DNA of 64,000 nucleotides from Halichondria panicea (taxonomy: Eukaryota > Porifera > Demospongiae > Suberitida > Halichondriidae): assembly GCF_963675165.1 (NCBI RefSeq), contig NC_087386.1:794931-858930 (forward strand), written 5' to 3'. This document shows, in pieces, positions 46,401-56,800 of the stretch (its first letter is position 1; the number at the start of each line of letters is the position of its first letter). Position numbers and translations under genes: made by a program. The notes below the pieces were generated by a model. It worked only from the letters and a program-made list of their open reading frames with translations. It made no database searches and was not told the origin of the DNA.

Positions 46401-49400
46401 TTCTCATTGGCTCTTTCCTTCACTCGTTGGCTACTTCGCCTACTCTATAGTATGAGCCTACTTCACACTTAAAGACATTGGTCCATGGAAGAGCCACGCC
46501 ACTAGGATCAACAAAGACGAAAGGTATTGGCGACAAACTCGAGAGATTGTCAGGATTGCGGGTGTTCAGATGGGCATTTTCTCGATAGCGAATGTTCTAT
46601 TGTGGAATTTGTTAAGTATCAAGTTGAGGTACCTGTCCTTGCTCCAACATTATATGAGTTTGTACACGATTTCGTTGTATCGTTTCTGATTGGAGATTTT
46701 GTTATGATGAGCACTTGGCTCATCATAAAATATCGTTCTTATACAGTCTTGTTCACTATGTCCACCATCGTTATAAGAAGGACTGCTTCTCTTGGTGTGC
46801 TGGTTGGGTTCATCCGACTGAATGGATCACGTTATGATATTCTATCCAACGTTCGTTCGTACTATCCACCCTCTTTCGCTCTGGGCTTATTACTTCCTTT
46901 TTGTGGCACTGCTTCTTGAAGAACACTCAAATCATAACGTCTGGTGGTCCCCTGGTAAATGGATTCCGGCCATTTTCGGAGGAGCTGTGCCTCACGACGT
47001 GCATCACGTCAAAGTTAATACCAACTTTGGATTTGTGTTTACCATATGGGACAGAATGTTTGGGACTTATACGTCGCCATCAAGTCTCAAAGATTAAGAT
47101 TGTGACTATCGTTTACTTAGTGGAATACGTAGTTGTTATGAATATGTTTTCATGTATAAATCAAAACTCAGAAGTTTCCCCTCTTTTGTACTAAAAATGA
47201 TGCTTTAGTCCCTAAATTTGTTTTGTATCACATGCCGTATAGTTTGTGTTAGGTGTACATATTTGACACTCTACTGAATTAGAAGCTGCTAATGGTTGTT
47301 TGCGTATTACTAATATTCACAGTATGCCACTAAACTTTGTACCGTTGCACTTGTACATAGATAAGTGTTGGTGTCATAATGCTATACAGTGTATTCATTC
47401 TCTCCTAGTATTATTCAACACTTCAATATTTGACCCTTGGACATACCTGGCCACAGATATGTAGGAAGCTAGCTAGATAAGGAGTTGGCTTCCCTTTAGA
47501 ACATTAAAGGTCTAGGCAATTTGAAACAGAAATCCGGTAGAGCTACCCACAGAGTAAAACAAGTATCACTTGTTTTGGGAATAGGGATGTGGCCAAGACA
47601 AATTAATTACTGCACACAGTCCCTTGTACAGTACTAGTCACATATGTAGCCTAAGGAAATTTGTATACTGTAGCCTAAGGAAATTTAAGTACATGTATGT
47701 AGCCTAAGAACTTTTAAACACTCCCAAATACAGGACTGGTACAGTAGAACCTCGATTATCCAGCCCTCGATTATCCGGAACCTCGATTATCCGGCTTGAC
47801 TTTTTTTAATTTTATCAGATTACATAATTCATAAAATGGGCGTGTCCCTAAAATGCGCATGCGCGTTGCAGTTGTTACCATGGAGACATGCCTGCTTTTC
47901 TTTTGCGCATGCGCAGACAACCATGTGACACTGCTGTTCATCAATAAAGTGGGTGGATCAAGGCGTGGTTTATCTATTCGATTATCCGGCATATTCACTT
48001 ATCCGGCCTGCTTCTGGAACCAAGGTGTCCGGATAATCGAGGTTCTACTGTACATGTACATCATTTCTACTGGGTGTAATCTTATCTTGTTTTCAGTTTT
48101 CCCATGTTTTGGCAATTGAGCTGTGTCATGTGAGGCATTATTTCACAATCGCTGCACTAGTGACCTTGAATGTTGACAGACAACACACACTGAGGTCAAT
48201 GGTGGTTTCTTAGGGAAGCTGTCACCAATGGCTTCATGATTTGATTGTGTGCAGAATACATAATGAGTCACCCACTAAATAAACCCCTTCCTACAAGTCA
48301 GCGGTGTACACGTATTTCTTCATTCAGTATTGTTTTAACATTTTCTGTGTGTATTTTGGCTTTCCCTGTTTTATGTGTATTTGTCACAAAAGATATATCC
48401 TAAAAACGGTTGTAAAACAAGTGTTTGTTGACAATCTACACTTCATTGTTGTTCTAACACCTTGTGTAATGCATGTTAACTTACATGTATGTAATATTAG
48501 ACTGCTACTTTAGGTGAAGACTGGGCCGTTTGCCGAACACTCAAACACACTGTGGGGAATCAGTGGTCTGGAGGAGTGGACCAAAGTCAACTCTGGCCTT
48601 ATTAAAATGTACAAGGCAGAGGTAAGCCTACTTGCACACCACACACATTTGGACAATGATCTAGTGCTAGTTCTCAAGCTCAATAGAGCAACTCAATGTA
48701 CCATGCTACTAAATTGCTACTAATATATAACCTTGTATCTGTACAGCTAGAAGCTAGGTCGTAATATTATCGTGTGTTCCTCTACTCTGTACACACATGT
48801 ATGGGCAATAAAGAAATAGTTGGTCCAAAACATGTGTACACTTGCCATGCATATTAATCATGTATTGTGTGTGTGTACATGCTTTAAGGATACCTAGGGG
48901 AAACAAGCACTTCATGAATATACTGTATTTCATCTGTTAGCTGGCGTTGTCAAGGATGTTAGTGTGCAGTATTGTTGACCTCATGTCAATTGGATGCAAT
49001 ATTCATAACTAGGGAATACAAAAATTAAGGGGCAGCTCCCATATCAGGTATCATCCACCCACTTTAATTCTACAATTAGCATTGTGTGTCAGCAGTATGA
49101 ATAACTTTGTCTGCCCACCAAGGGCCATCTGTTGCCCACAAGCATTAGTCATTGTATTCTCTCTAACCAGCAGCATGACTCCTGAATGGGAAGTGTGTAT
49201 TGTATCTTGTCACTATAGGTCATTGTTTGTGTGGAGTAGATATTTCATGTGACACCTTCCATGGTGATCTAAATGCTAGCACTATAATGATTGTGAAGAG
49301 GCAAATGTCACATGTTGTGTTTCACTGTCTTTGCTGCAGGTTTTGGGAAAGTTCCCTGTGATCCAACATTTTCCATTTGGGACAATTCTTACCATGGACC

Positions 49401-49414
49401 CACCATCAGGTTGA
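37951..49414 (+). CDS. PTPA: Serine/threonine phosphatase 2A activator
   Basis: Nine exons, 316 aa (human about 323): 37951-38058, 38159-38245, 38550-38678, 38978-39056, 39195-39333, 40667-40791, 43451-43551, 48514-48621, 49340-49414. Family hallmarks in order: [117 protein letters not shown] is an ATP-using chaperone (prolyl isomerase activity also reported) that loads metals into and activates the PP2A catalytic subunit. Introns 5, 6 and 7 are 1.3, 2.7 and 5.0 kb, far longer than elsewhere in the window, and carry an inverted repeat around exon 6, foldback elements and a dead retrocopy. ATG 37951 gives the only in-frame N-terminus found. Confidence 0.96.
38505..38549. repeat. C-run and (CA)n at PTPA exon 3 acceptor
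   Basis: Poly-C then interrupted CA repeat ending in the acceptor AG at 38549. Confidence 0.9.
39680..39812. repeat. Left arm of inverted repeat flanking PTPA exon 6
   Basis: Segment with ggtcttgtctactccccacc, tgatatcataattatatgcc and ctgagggctggtggtatg. Its reverse complement lies at 40836-40965, beyond exon 6. The arms match over about 110-130 bp with small gaps. Confidence 0.85.
40836..40985. repeat. Right arm of inverted repeat flanking PTPA exon 6
   Basis: Carries catgttcttgagaatagaa, ccaccagccctcagggcata and tcactggtggggagtagaca, the complement of 39680-39812. About 1.0 kb separates the arms, with exon 6 near the right end of the loop. Confidence 0.85.
41000..43385. other. Bulk of PTPA intron 6
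   Basis: About 2.4 kb AT-rich intron without a recognisable gene. It holds a (TGTACA)n palindromic simple repeat at about 41175-41207 and a short repeat of aagtaaagtgctggctgaag near 41415. Open frames here are short and unsupported. Confidence 0.5.
43386..43450. repeat. (CA)n tract at PTPA exon 7 acceptor
   Basis: Pure CA repeat of about 45 bp, with interrupted flank, ending at the acceptor AG 43449-43450. Confidence 0.95.
43552..45270. other. First part of PTPA intron 7
   Basis: 1.7 kb of AT-rich intron. A short direct repeat (taattttagtttgaaatgag, copies near 44153 and 44212) is the only structure noted. Confidence 0.5.
45274..45700. mobile_element. 427-bp element with 46-bp terminal inverted repeats
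   Basis: Termini are perfect or nearly perfect inverted repeats: atatgtgacagggcctagga at 45274 and its complement ending at 45700, each 46 bp. The interior (45320-45654) is AT-rich and has only short open frames, so it is non-autonomous (MITE-like). I could not fix a target-site duplication; a cagggcc-type end is seen in some hAT elements but that is weak. Confidence 0.8.
46337..47097 (+). pseudogene. Fatty acid/sterol hydroxylase-like retrocopy
   Basis: About 760 bp, intronless, in PTPA intron 7. Fragments in different frames together resemble the fatty acid hydroxylase superfamily (di-iron, histidine-box enzymes of the ER membrane): [29 protein letters not shown], a box EHLAHH, the box [10 protein letters not shown] followed by GWVHPTEW, and the C-terminal box [13 protein letters not shown] followed by [11 protein letters not shown]. 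The reading frame shifts at least three times and an early stop interrupts it, so it is dead. Lack of introns suggests an mRNA-derived copy; no clear poly(A) tail or target duplication is left. It is on the same strand as PTPA. Confidence 0.75.
47742..48050. mobile_element. 309-bp pogo/Tigger-like MITE
   Basis: Ends cagtagaacctcgattatcc and its complement ggataatcgaggttctactg, flanked by TA on both sides (47740-47741, 48051-48052), as expected for Tc1/mariner-pogo elements. The motif cctcgattatccgg is present three times at the left end and partly again at the right (attatccggca, cttatccggcc), possibly several transposase-binding sites. The interior holds gggcgtgt and two NRF1-type sites (47854-47865, 47904-47915). 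No transposase frame, so non-autonomous. Confidence 0.85.
48053..48510. other. End of PTPA intron 7
   Basis: AT-rich intron, no element recognised. Confidence 0.4.
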
Positions 49415-49898
49415 AGAGGACAAACTCTCTAGCTTCATTTTATGAGTGTGGTTGTTTCAAATTAAGGCTTTAGTTTCTATTTACGATCATGTATTATGCC
49501 AAGAAATTATGCTTCTATATTATAACCTACAGTTGTGTAAAGGAAACGTAAATTTATTAATAGTCAGAAACAATTTGTTGTACCTGTGATAGATATCTCA
49601 GGAGTATAGATTTGCTGGCTTATGATCAGTAATAATATGCATGAGAGGACTAGCTAGCTGTAATTATAATTATAGGTCATAATTATTATGTCCCCATATA
49701 ATATAGCTAGTTTGCAGTGTATTGACCAGTCACTTTTCAATATTATTATGTCAGAATAGCACACGAGCAAGATACAGAATTCTAGGTACCTGTATTTTCA
49801 ATGATAGAATGAAGTTGAAAACGAAATAATAAAAAGCTTATGACATTAGCAGAACAAAGTGATTATGAAGGATCTGACAAATAGTATAGAAAATTAAA
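49415..49898. other. Convergent intergenic, PTPA / IER-like
   Basis: 484 bp of AT-rich sequence with both 3' UTRs. Multiple ataattat motifs. No gene seen. Confidence 0.5.
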
Positions 49899-50819
49899 CT
49901 AACATGCTAAGATTGGTTGGTACTGTGGGGAATGAGAAAAGGAAAAGTGATTTTCAATTTGATCACAGTCTCTGTCTGTTTGGGGCCATCCGTTATCGGA
50001 TGATGAGCTTTGTTGTGAAAAGGCACTTCCGAGCATGTACGTTAACAGAGGAGCGGATTGTAGGTTCCTTGGAGATAGGTAGCCATCAAATCCAGGTAAC
50101 GCCTCGAGCTGACATCCTTCTACGGTAGAAGGCTTGAATCTCTTGGGTTCCTCTGACCACACTTTATCCCAGGGTAGAAAGTTCTCTTTGTCACTTGAAG
50201 GAAAGGCTACCTTGTGGTTTCGTTTTCCAGGAGACTTGATTGATGAGTCACTGTCTTGTGATGATTGGTCATTCCAACTGTTTCTCATACTGCTCAAATT
50301 GCACTGCCAGGTAGACCAGGGCTCGTTTTGTGTATTTGCGAAGGATGGGGTTTTTCTTAGTTTCTTTGTATCGCTTGATAGTAGTGACCGTGCCGACGAC
50401 TCTTTTGAATGAGTAGTCATTGTCTCACATAGAACATTATTCAAAACTGAATTGACACAATCCATAGGCTCTTCTGCGACTATATTATGTTCTTGCCTTG
50501 CAAAAGCTGCCGACGCGATAGGGCTGGTTTGTCTCCATAGAGTTCTCACAGGCCGAAGGGGGCCAACGGATGTCTCGTTACTTGTTAGTATTTCATTATC
50601 TTGATTTATACTGGCCAGCAGCTTAGATGAACTTGTCAGATTCGAGGGGGGACTTCTTATGAATGAGAGATGGGCCGATGTGGCTACTTCTTGGGCTTTG
50701 TTGAGTATTTTAGACACAAGTAGAGTTCTTCTTAGTGGCAAATCTCCAGACTTATGTATACTCTTGAGTTTAGTGAGGGATACCTCTACAATCCTGTTCG
50801 CTTCCAAAAAGCCTTCCAT
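49899..50819 (-). CDS. IER2/IER5-type immediate early response protein
   Basis: Single exon, 306 aa. The first 50 residues fit the IER2/IER5 family N-terminus: MEGFLEANRIVEVSLTKL, then LPLRRTLLVSKILNKAQEV, against human IER5 MEFKLEAHRIVSISLGKI and LHKNLLVSLVLRSARQV. The middle is Ser-rich with a basic segment (GKRNHKVAF, KRFKPS). A C-terminal YMLGSAFSQQ may match the family's IFGSSFSGL box. IER2 and IER5 are growth-factor and stress-induced nuclear proteins; IER5 works with PP2A on HSF1. Vertebrate family genes are also intronless. The upstream region has a TATA box, CArG/ETS and CRE-like motifs, fitting rapid induction. Which vertebrate member is closest cannot be told. Confidence 0.8.
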   Translation of the reverse strand: MEGFLEANRIVEVSLTKLKSIHKSGDLPLRRTLLVSKILNKAQEVATSAHLSFIRSPPSNLTSSSKLLASINQDNEILTSNETSVGPLRPVRTLWRQTSPIASAAFARQEHNIVAEEPMDCVNSVLNNVLCETMTTHSKESSARSLLSSDTKKLRKTPSFANTQNEPWSTWQCNLSSMRNSWNDQSSQDSDSSIKSPGKRNHKVAFPSSDKENFLPWDKVWSEEPKRFKPSTVEGCQLEALPGFDGYLSPRNLQSAPLLTYMLGSAFSQQSSSSDNGWPQTDRDCDQIENHFSFSHSPQYQPILAC

Positions 50820-51075
50820 TTCTCTTTCTTCGTGTCCGACAACAAACTTTGACTTGACAAAATGCAGTTTTCTTTTGGCGCCGAAAATTGGGTGCTTTAT
50901 ACCCAGCGCTGCTGGCCCTTAGCAACAGTGACCTAAGGAATTTGAGATATCACCCTCAAACCACACACTTCCAAATAAGGCCCTTGTAAACAAGTTCACA
51001 CAGGAAATTACAGTTTGCATAACGCCCCAGAGGTCCCTTTGAAGCTTACGTAATGAAAAGGTAATTATGACGTAA
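50820..51075 (-). promoter_or_regulatory. SRE/CRE/TATA promoter of the IER-like gene
   Basis: Read on the minus strand: GTATAAAG at 50895-50902; CCTTATTTGG, a perfect CArG box, at 50971-50980 with an abutting GGAAGT ETS half-site (50967-50972); and CRE-like ttacgtaa (51046-51053) and tgacgtaa (51068-51075). This matches the logic of vertebrate immediate-early promoters (SRF plus ternary complex factor plus CREB). Motifs are seen; function is inference. Confidence 0.65.
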
Positions 51076-51366
51076 TGAGGCGGCACTTTGGTGGGTGTGC
51101 CGACACACCCATTATTTTCTTGCAGAAAAAGAGGGGTGGAGCTCATTCATACTTGCCATGCGCAGTACTTGCAGAGATTGCAGCCAGTAACTTGGGATTT
51201 ACCCAAAGTTCTTAGACGGGATGTTGAATCACATGTTTCTCTACTTGAACTTCAGTTCTTGTCTGAAAAGACTGTCATTATATCCAGCTGTCAGTTGAAT
51301 TGAAACAAAGACCTGGGGACTTGATCATCAAGAGTTAGTTCAATACTTGATGGTTCACACCCAACA

Positions 51367-53688
51367 ATGGCATTGGATCCTGCTGACTGCTCCCTGTACG
51401 AGGCTCCTGCTTGCTTCAGGTATGCTCTAACACGAGCACTAGAAGGAGCATATTCAGAATACACACCAACTAACTGGAAGGGTTTCGCAGAATACTTCAT
51501 GATGAAGCTGACATCTTGTACATCCACCCCCGAAGAGCTTGTCAACTACTGGACAGACCACCATCCTTGTAAGCATTCTCACAATATCAACTCGATAATG
51601 AAGTTTGCTCGACACAGTCATCACAAGATACTCCTTCAGAAAATGCAGTGTCTACTATCAGGTAATAATTGTGATCTATATTGAAATAGAGTGAATAATT
51701 AGTTCAGATATACATAATGTGGTTATTTTCCCCACTTACACAGTTCCAATTGTCTTTGTTCGGTATTTCCCTCAACTTCATTGTTAATGTAAATGTTCTT
51801 AGGCATTAGTGACTGCTTTATAAAAATTCAGAACACCTTTACTTGCTGTTTTTAGTTTAATAGCAGGAGTGTATGAAGTGTCTTCATACAATAGTAATAG
51901 TTAGAATAAACTGAAAATAGTCATACTCACCCTCCTGGGAAGTGTGTGTTTGTAATGAACCATTATATTAAACAATCGTCTCAGTATGTCATGTGCTACC
52001 TCATTGCAGATCACCTGGTAGCTAACTACAAGCAAAAGACTACATCTCGCGAGTGTCTCACCCACTGCGAACTTTGTGCTGGCTGGGACAGTACCGATCG
52101 TCCACTCGAAAAAACAAAGTGTGAGGCTCAAGATGAACAAACCAGTGAGAAGAGCTCCTGTAAACATCAGTGCATTAATTACAATGGACCAGTAACTAAC
52201 CATATCTACAACTTGAGAAAAGAAGACTTGAAGATGATCGATTCAGATAAACCTGAAGCTACGCTATCGCACGCCCACACCACAACGTGTTTGCAATCTC
52301 TGAAATCTGAGGAAAGTCCATTACTAGAAACATCACTTAAGTCAAACACTGAAAGACAATGTACGAGAAAATCGAACTCAAAGGAAAATTTAAAGTGTGA
52401 AAATCAAGCAGACATTATCCAAGATACGGGTAATCGATTATTTAATGTTTTCCCATACCGTCAATTTAGAACATTTTATCGCGGCAAAACAAAGGAATTG
52501 ATACGAATTATCGTTGTAATCTATCTTCTCTATCAAGGCCTGGCTGTTATCATAATGAGCCTCTGTGAAAATGGAGGACTTTTAGTCGTTTTCAAAGCAA
52601 ATGAAACCGATCAGTACGCTGCTCTTGTGTGTCGGTTGATTTCCTTCACGCTTCGTTTTCTCCTAAGAGTTGTAAACCCTCTCTGCTTCTCTCTACACAT
52701 ACCGATAATAGCCTCCAAACCTAACATTCCTAAAGTAGGCCTATCTCAAGTACAAGCACTTCCACAAATGTTTAAAGTACACGAGAAATTCTCATCTGAA
52801 GAAGAGATTGCTGAACTTCGAAAAAGCCCTGAAACTGTTTTCAAACGATCAGAAGAAATGACAAAACGTCGAATTAAAGCGATCTGGATCCCAATGACAA
52901 ATGCAGCTTTCATTGTAGCTCTGTTGCTGTACCTCGGGGCATTTCTGCTGTGTGAGAGCCACACCATACAAGGAGGAGTATGCAACAGTCTTGGTCGAAC
53001 TATTCTCACCGTACCTCTCGTGAACGTTCGTATTCATTTCCTCATTATCATGGAGAGCTTCTCTGTATTTGTCTCATTGCTGCTAGCTGGAATAGCCGCA
53101 AACTGTTACTACTACGAGAACGCAATTGCTAAATATGCCACCACAATTGGTGCAAATGCCGAGAGTCTTCACTGTAATGTACGCCGTCGATGGGCCATAA
53201 TGGACTTCTATACGATACTAGTGCCACTGGTACTAACAGCAGTTGCTCTGCTTTCGTTCAGCACTGGTCAACCTTTCACCCCCATGCCTACACACCAACT
53301 GGAGGCCAACAAACTAGTGGATTGGTATTTTTGGATAATTAACTTGACTGTTTTACAGTTCCTTGGATTTTCATGTAATCGAATGATGAAATCGGCATGT
53401 CTTTGCGGTTATGTTCTGTCTGCTGTGTTTGTGTATTGGCTGGAAGTGGAGGTATCTATGGCACCGTATGGAAGTATCCTGCTTCTAGTGTACTGTGTAC
53501 TTTCTGCAATTTGTTTCAACCTGTTGTATAGTTTGTGTATGTGTAATTTATGTCATGCTCTAAAGACTGGATCTTTGTGCAGCTATGTGTGGTTTGTTTA
53601 CTGTGTTTTTAGCCTTTTTCTGTTAACTGTGAGTCTTATAGTTACTGTCTACAGAGAAGTAGCTCATATTTCTCTGCATATATTATAG
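51367..53688 (+). CDS. Polytopic membrane protein with possible death-fold N-terminus
   Basis: Two exons, 51367-51661 and 52010-53688, giving 657 aa. Residues about 20-95 resemble a death-fold helical bundle: NWKGFAEYFMMKL, TPEELVNYWTDHH, INSIMKFARHSHHKIL. Residues about 96-260 are polar and Ser/Lys/Cys-rich. From about 262 to the end there are eight or nine hydrophobic segments (IIVVIYLLYQGLAVII, FIVALLLYLGAFLLC, FSVFVSLLLAGIAANC, YTILVPLVLTAVALLS, LTVLQFLGFSC, LLLVYCVLSAICFNLL, FSLFLLTVSLIVTVY). No family recognised; the membrane part could be a receptor or transporter of a sponge-expanded type. The start has a fair context (acaATGG) and is the first ATG in frame. Divergent from the IER-like gene with 547 bp between start codons. 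Confidence 0.75.
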
Positions 53689-53849
53689 TGTGCAACTTTG
53701 TTTGATATTCAAAACATCATTAAATTAATAATTATTTTCAACAACAAATTAAGTCACATGAGAGATTTACAGGATTGATATAATATATGCAAAAGTGTGT
53801 GTTGATCGTATTAAACAAACATATAAATTATGCTATAATTATAGGATGT

Positions 53850-56800
53850 TTATTTATTGACCAAAGATGGAGTGAGCGGTGGAGGGAGACTTCCAAACCA
53901 TGACATCTGAAAGGTGTGTGTGTATAAAGTCAATCGTCAGTTTATATATGGAATGTATTGATTGGTACATAGCACAAGAGTATATACAATGGTAGTAGAG
54001 TTGTCCCCCCCCCCTGGGCCCTTGAGCAGTGGCTGTAGTAAAGCGGTGGTCTATGAACGCAGGATGAAACACATATATGGAGACTTTGGGGTTTAATTAT
54101 TTGCAGGTGACTGTTTTATAAGAGACGGTAACATGCCTGCTAATAACTTGACCACAACACATAAGATTCAAGTATATTGTAGTGCACACCTTGTATTCGA
54201 GGTAGTCTTTCACGTATTTCTCCTCCTGTGGACTAAACTCCAGCAGAGTGGAGAGGGCTCTCACCAACTGAGAGGACTCATCCTCACGGCTACTGATGAA
54301 CTTCAACACAACATACTTGAGATATCTGACACACAGTAAAGGAACAAACCTGAATAAAAATCAAAGCATGCACAGTACAGTACAACCACATAATTTTACA
54401 AGTATGATACATGTCCAGGGAAGCCATAGCTCAAAGAGCCAGTGGATGAAAATGTGCAACCATCTTCCATTAATATAATGTACACACTCAAAATAAGTGG
54501 AAAATCACAACCCAGCCTCAAACACCACTAATCAAAACACTCGATGTGTTTAGAAAACTACCCAGTTGTTATTCAATGAAATCATCCGCCCTAGTAGTCA
54601 CATTGTCGCCATCTGACATTTACCCCAAAGATCAGCCATGGCTGATAAGCTTTGGACAGGTTTCCACACAACATTGTCATGTGCTTCCCACTAAGTGCAT
54701 TTCAAGGGTAGATGGAAAGGATACTGAAAATTAACGTCTGCTGCTACTCTGGGAGGGGGAGGTGAGGGTGAGTGGTCAGATCGACCAGCCATCTCGGGTA
54801 TGCTCTGTGTTCTTTGCTGTGTGAGAGGAATGAGATCATTATAGCGCCATTCTGGTGCACTCTTATAAGCTAGCAAGTACACCTTTACAGGTAAGCCGTT
54901 CATGTACATGTATATTTGCGCTCACTAGTTCCTTGGTAAGTGTTTTCTTCATGTCTAGAATCTTTTGCTGCTGAAGTTTGATTATCTGTATACGTGAAAG
55001 ACATTCAACGTAAGTAATTATACACTCCAGCTATTTATATCACAATAATCATGCAGCTTTAGCCAATCGGTTGCTCACTTTGTTTTTCCCGGCAACCTCG
55101 TCCTCCAGCCTCAACTGATCTTCTCTCAACAACGTCAGCTGTGGACAGAAACAATTGTAACTATAGTTAACTTATTACTGCATAAAGTATGTTTGCATGT
55201 TATGACAATTATGACTTAATTACGCTTTCTATTGACAATGGGACACAAAAAATCTACATAAACAGACCTCTTCATTAGGTCCAAGTGACATCATAGTAGC
55301 TCTCTCCCCATTGGTCAGTAGTGGACGGACCACACCCACAGATTCGTCGACCTGTAAAATAGCTGGCTCGGAATTGTCAATAAGTAATTCGTCGCTTGTT
55401 TGCACTCCTATGGTAGCAGTACGTCTAGCCAGACCAGGTGGGCGCAACCCTCCAACCGAGGCCACAATAGAGCCGTCCGGGAGTTGGGCGGAGCCAATGT
55501 CACCACGTAGCTGCTTGAGGTTGGTGAGTAGCTCTGTGATTCGTTCCTCCTTCTCTTGAAGCAGTTGGTCATTTACAAGAACCTGTCTCTCGTGATTAGA
55601 CCGCATCTCCTCCAACTGTGCGAGAGACGTAACCATAGTGAATTTTGTACTGGGCTTACACGTATAGAGTCTGTATTCAATCAATATAATTCAGAAAACA
55701 CAGTTTTAGGTGGCTGCTATATCAGCGAGGTTTAATGTCCTATATACAGACATCAGGGTAAGGGTACTTTTTAGTTTTTAGTAGGTTATAAAGGATCGCT
55801 AGTACATGTGCACCTGGAGAGCACAGCTGAGTTAAGAGCTTGGTGTTACATACGTACATGACATGTACTTCTACTATAATTAAAATATTAGAGGAATATC
55901 AAGAAATTTAGCAACATGGTGGTTGTTGGAATAGACGTGAGTATCTACACAGCTGCTCCCACCTGTACCTTCTCAACAAGCAGCTTGTGTTTGTTCTCCT
56001 GCAGTGAGAGCTGACTCTGCAGTTGTTCTAACTCCCTCGTCCTCTCCCCCACCGTCCCTCGCTCACTCTCTAGCTTTCTCATCAGCTCTCTGTTCTCTTG
56101 CTTCCTCTGTTCCAGCTGACCGCTCACGTCCTTGTTCGTGCTCTCCAGTGAGAACTGCTTGTCCACCACAGCACCGACTTCCTCTTGATTTCCCTTGGCT
56201 TGGTGGGCTAGCTGCAGGAAAACTATTAATTAATTAGCATTGAGGTGGGGAATTTCTAAGATGCTTAAAAACCTTTTTCAATGCTTATATAAACCATTTT
56301 TAAAAGAGAAAATAAAAACACTCAATTCCTAAACAGTCCACACAAACTCAGAGAATTACTATAACTATGAACTCACCCTTCTCTCTAAGATTTGAATATC
56401 AAAGTTTCTCGATCTCAGCGTCTTCTCCATATCAGCTACCTCTGATCGCAGTCTCTTGGCCACCTCGCTCTCAGAGGACTCCTCAAAGGCTGACAGTCGA
56501 GAGAGGAGGTGAGTGTTCTTGCTCTCTAGCTCACCCAGGGCAGAGCCGCGGTCCAACAGCTCCTGGTTCTTCTACAGAAGGGGGAGGGAGAGGGTGATTG
56601 TTTGAGGTGTGTTGCCAAGATACCGGAGTATAATTAACCGATTTCCCTTAGGCTCTTTAAAGTCTATTTCCGCATTAGTGGACATGTGCTAACTTAGTTA
56701 TCATAACTGAGGTCTACCGTGGCGTGTGCAATGTGTGTATGTGCAACATCCTCTGAAAGTTGGAGGAAAACTTTTTGGGAATGTATATTTGGAAACCCCA

